Positions 29,918-31,536 of a stretch of 31,536 bases of DNA are shown here, piece by piece. The notes below the pieces were generated by a model. That model was not told the DNA's origin and did no database searches. It saw only the letters and a list, made by a program, of their open reading frames with translations. Position 1 is the stretch's first letter, and every line of letters begins with the position of its first letter. A program made the translations under genes and the position numbers. This DNA is from CAZRHH01 sp964599885 (lineage in GTDB: Bacteria > Chloroflexota > Dehalococcoidia > DSTF01 > JACRBR01): the NCBI GenBank assembly GCA_964599885.1, contig CAZRHH010000030.1:1-31536 (forward strand), given 5' to 3'.

Positions 29918-30011
29918 GCCGATCGATCCTCATGTGTCACAAGCGCAATTGAACCGATCATAGCCCCGCCGCAGAGTACGGAACAGCGTCGCCGCCGACA
30001 GGCGCGGCGCG

Positions 30012-30035
30012 GATGTGTGGCGGCACAGCGTGCTG
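30012..30035 (+). repeat. REP-f hairpin
   Basis: A GTGG head, then CGGCACAG (30016-30023) paired with CTGTGCCG (30028-30035) around CGTG. One copy in the window. Confidence 0.7.
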
Positions 30036-30121
30036 TGCCGTCGTCGGCAACCGCAGCCGCCACTCCCAACGAAAGGCCGCGTGCTCGCTCGCTAACGCGC
30101 TCGAACCGCCTATCACCAATG

Positions 30122-30160
30122 GTAGGGGCCCCCGCTTGCCGGGCCCCGGCCGATACGCGG
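30122..30160 (+). repeat. REP-c hairpin, copy 3, with CGATACGCGG tail
   Basis: A GTAG head, a GGGGCCC/GGGCCCC-type stem around CCGCTTGCC, then GGCCGATACGCGG. The tail is shared with copy 4 (GGTCGAGACGCGG), so the element is longer than the hairpin. Confidence 0.8.
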
Positions 30161-30194
30161 ACACCCCTCGAATCGCTGTCCCACTCAATCAACG

Positions 30195-30232
30195 GTAGGG
30201 GCCCCGCTTGCCGGGCCCCGGTCGAGACGCGG
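30195..30232 (+). repeat. REP-c hairpin, copy 4, with CGAGACGCGG tail
   Basis: A GTAG head, GGGGCCC paired with GGGCCCC around CGCTTGCC, then GGTCGAGACGCGG. It lies 73 nt after copy 3. Confidence 0.8.
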
Positions 30233-30370
30233 ATAGCGCACCAATCGACGTCGCGCGCACCGAACCCGAGATCCCTGCCGCAGGTATGCCGGCGAAAGAG
30301 TGGCGGCATCTGCCGCTGCCCACCCGGCGCCGCTCCGCCGTGCTTTACCCAACCACCAGACATAATACTG

Positions 30371-30399
30371 TTGACTCAGGTGATCGATACGCCTATGAT
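30371..30399 (+). promoter_or_regulatory. sigma70-type promoter of surface-protein gene 1
   Basis: TTGACT (30371-30376) and TATGAT (30394-30399) are 17 nt apart. The start codon lies 46 nt from the first base of the -10, the same distance as in the paralogous gene downstream. Confidence 0.7.
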
Positions 30400-30439
30400 C
30401 CCCACGTTGGAGTAGGAATTCACGTCAGGAGGACGAATA

Positions 30440-30970
30440 GTGTTACCAACGAAACTCACCCTAACCGGAGCCATCGCCTTCGCCGTCAGCATGATGGTAC
30501 TCGCCGTCGCCTTTAGCCTGAGCGCGCAGCTATCGGGCGTCGCGATCGCGGGCGGCGAACCCACCGCAACGAACACGGCCACGCCCGACCCCACCGCGAC
30601 ACCAGACTGCGACGGAAGCGACGAACTCGGCGCCGTCCAGATCGGCGATGTCGTAGCGCTCGGCGACCAGGTGCCCTCATGCACCGCCACCGCCATGCCC
30701 ACCCGTGATCGCGACGACGACGAGACGCCCACCGGCACCGCGACGGCAGCGACAACCGCCGTCGCCACGAACACGCCTGCTCCCCCACCGCCCGCATCGA
30801 CGGCCACATCGCCTTCCGGTGGCGCCGGCGCAGGTGGCGTCCAGCCGCCGAACACGGGCACGGGTTCATCCTCCAGCGACACCGCTACGCTCTGGCTCAT
30901 GCTCGCCGGCGGGTTGCTCGCGTTCACCGGCGCCGGTGCCGTCGTAACCGGCACCATCCGCCGCCGCTAA
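30440..30970 (+). CDS. small Thr/Pro-rich surface protein with PPNTG-type C-terminal anchor (paralog 1)
   Basis: 176 residues. It begins MLPTKLTLTGAIAFAVSMMV, continues hydrophobic to about residue 36, then has a Thr/Pro/Ala-rich exposed region. A segment of 25 residues is bounded by Cys57 and Cys81, and the acidic/basic block TRDRDDDE is at 88-95. The end is GGAGAGGVQPPNTGTG (PPNTG 136-140), a hydrophobic stretch (LWLMLAGGLLAFTGAGAVVTG) and RRR. That tail has the layout of a sortase sorting signal (LPxTG-like, hydrophobic, positive). The function is unknown. GTG 30440 has a strong AGGAGGA (30427-30433) 6 nt upstream. The next gene is a paralog. Confidence 0.8.
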   Translation: MLPTKLTLTGAIAFAVSMMVLAVAFSLSAQLSGVAIAGGEPTATNTATPDPTATPDCDGSDELGAVQIGDVVALGDQVPSCTATAMPTRDRDDDETPTGTATAATTAVATNTPAPPPPASTATSPSGGAGAGGVQPPNTGTGSSSSDTATLWLMLAGGLLAFTGAGAVVTGTIRRR

Positions 30971-30990
30971 TCCGCAGATCCGCAACGCAC

Positions 30991-31019
30991 GAGAAGGGGC
31001 GCCGCCTGCGCCCCTTCTC
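30991..31019 (+). terminator. strong hairpin after surface-protein gene 1
   Basis: GAGAAGGGGCG (30991-31001) pairs perfectly over 11 bp with CGCCCCTTCTC (31009-31019) around a 7-nt loop, 20 nt after the stop. There is no T-run, as is common in GC-rich genomes. Confidence 0.7.
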
Positions 31020-31143
31020 CGCGGGCGCTGCGTCTGGCGGCAGGGCCGTACAACTCAACCGAAGAAGGGCGCCGCCCTAACAGGGTGCAGCGTCTACATA
31101 ACGTGGCGCGCGTTACGGTCGCATATCAATACGCCCGATCGCC

Positions 31144-31172
31144 TTGTAACCCCGGAATGTCACCCGTATGCT
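31144..31172 (+). promoter_or_regulatory. sigma70-type promoter of surface-protein gene 2
   Basis: TTGTAA (31144-31149) and TATGCT (31167-31172) are 17 nt apart. The GTG start lies 46 nt from the first base of the -10, exactly as in paralog 1. Confidence 0.65.
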
Positions 31173-31212
31173 CCACGGGTTGGATAGGAAAACCAGTCAA
31201 GGAGGACAAGCA

Positions 31213-31536
31213 GTGTTACCAACGAAACTCACGCTCATCGGTGCCCTCACGTTCGCCGCCGGCATGATCGTACTCGCGATCGCGTTCGCGTTCGCCGCAA
31301 CCGACGCCAAGGTCGCGGAAGGCGGATCGAGCCCTACAAACACGAACGTGCCCGGCAGTACGACCGCCACGACCGTGCCCGGTTCGCTCACCGCGAGCCC
31401 CACGCGCGACCGCGACGATGATGAGGAAACGTCGACTGCCACCGCCGACACCGGCACAGCGGTCGCCACCAACACGCCGTCCGCGCCGCCACCGGCCGCC
31501 ACGGCAACACAGCCCGGCGGCGGCGCAGGAGCCGGC
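31213..31536 (+). CDS. small Thr/Pro-rich surface protein, paralog 2 (3' end beyond window)
   Basis: An open frame of 108 codons with no stop before the window ends. It starts MLPTKLTLIGALTFAAGMIV, with 18 of the first 27 residues identical to paralog 1, has a Thr/Ser/Pro region, the same TRDRDDDE block (64-71), ATNTP and a GGGAGAG run. It stops where paralog 1 would continue into its PPNTG anchor, so the same tail is expected outside the window. It lacks the Cys-bounded segment of paralog 1. AGGAGGA is again just upstream of a GTG start, and the first 20 nt of both genes are identical. It has its own promoter and a 34-nt leader. Confidence 0.8.
   Translation, partial: MLPTKLTLIGALTFAAGMIVLAIAFAFAATDAKVAEGGSSPTNTNVPGSTTATTVPGSLTASPTRDRDDDEETSTATADTGTAVATNTPSAPPPAATATQPGGGAGAG

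Larger units (their letters stand above)
29918..30439. other. intergenic region with REP hairpins between divergent genes
   Basis: No gene is evident in this 522-nt stretch. It carries REP-f (30012), REP-c copies 3 and 4 (30122 and 30195), a 5' region for the CoA-transferase operon near 29918-29960, and a well-formed promoter for the surface protein at 30371-30399. Confidence 0.65.

Overview
The window is a GC-rich bacterial chromosome segment with about 25 protein genes, most of them housekeeping or central-metabolic. I see no rRNA, tRNA, CRISPR array, transposase or phage gene. The mix suggests a non-model environmental bacterium, most likely a Chloroflexota (Dehalococcoidia/SAR202-like) lineage: MaoC-type hydratase, acyl-CoA carboxylase beta subunit, split CoA-transferase, DUF362, a UbiA-family decaprenyl-phosphate phosphoribosyltransferase-like protein, FG-GAP/dockerin and Asp-box secreted proteins, and word-like intergenic repeats. 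That placement is inference from gene content; no marker in the window settles it.

Layout. 279-1732: VOC protein and trans-polyprenyl diphosphate synthase, 2 nt apart. 1879-3884: phosphoglycerate kinase, then ribosomal protein bL25 with its own promoter and a bidirectional terminator. 3942-6520 (minus): thin [2Fe-2S] ferredoxin-like protein, a lipoprotein hydrolase, and RlmN. 6637-10918 (plus): a secreted protein with 12 Asp-boxes, a double-hotdog MaoC hydratase, and a GNAT protein. 10942-12568 (minus): a DUF3052-like protein and a DPPR-synthase-like membrane prenyltransferase. 12675-13121 (plus): a J-like membrane protein. 13123-18556 (minus): FG-GAP/dockerin protein, acyl-CoA carboxylase beta, amidase. 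18655-20275 (plus): GNAT and cysteine-dioxygenase-like cupin, 4 nt apart. 20604-21836 (minus): class V aminotransferase. 21999-24137 (plus): TauE/SafE permease and a phosphofructokinase with the residues of a PPi-dependent enzyme. 24608-26515 (minus): alpha/beta hydrolase and DUF362. 26650-27401 (plus): RelE/Gp49-type toxin and Xre antitoxin. 27383-29917 (minus): CoA-transferase beta, DinB-like protein, CoA-transferase alpha. 30440 to the end: two tandem paralogous small surface proteins, the second cut by the window edge.

The most unusual content is between the genes. At least 18 short hairpin elements in six sequence families share one design: a tetranucleotide head (GTAG or GTGG, once GCAG, once degenerate) followed by a palindrome. 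The stems differ completely between families but stay paired. This is the layout of REP sequences mobilised by RAYT/TnpA-REP transposases. All 18 lie in the same orientation, and five start 19-37 nt after a plus-strand stop codon. A second class is degenerate pyrimidine-rich tandem repeats (phrases of about 7-12 nt), again all on one strand. Two other points stand out: the paralogous surface-protein pair with identical promoter-to-start geometry at the right edge, and the Asp104/Lys124 signature in the phosphofructokinase.
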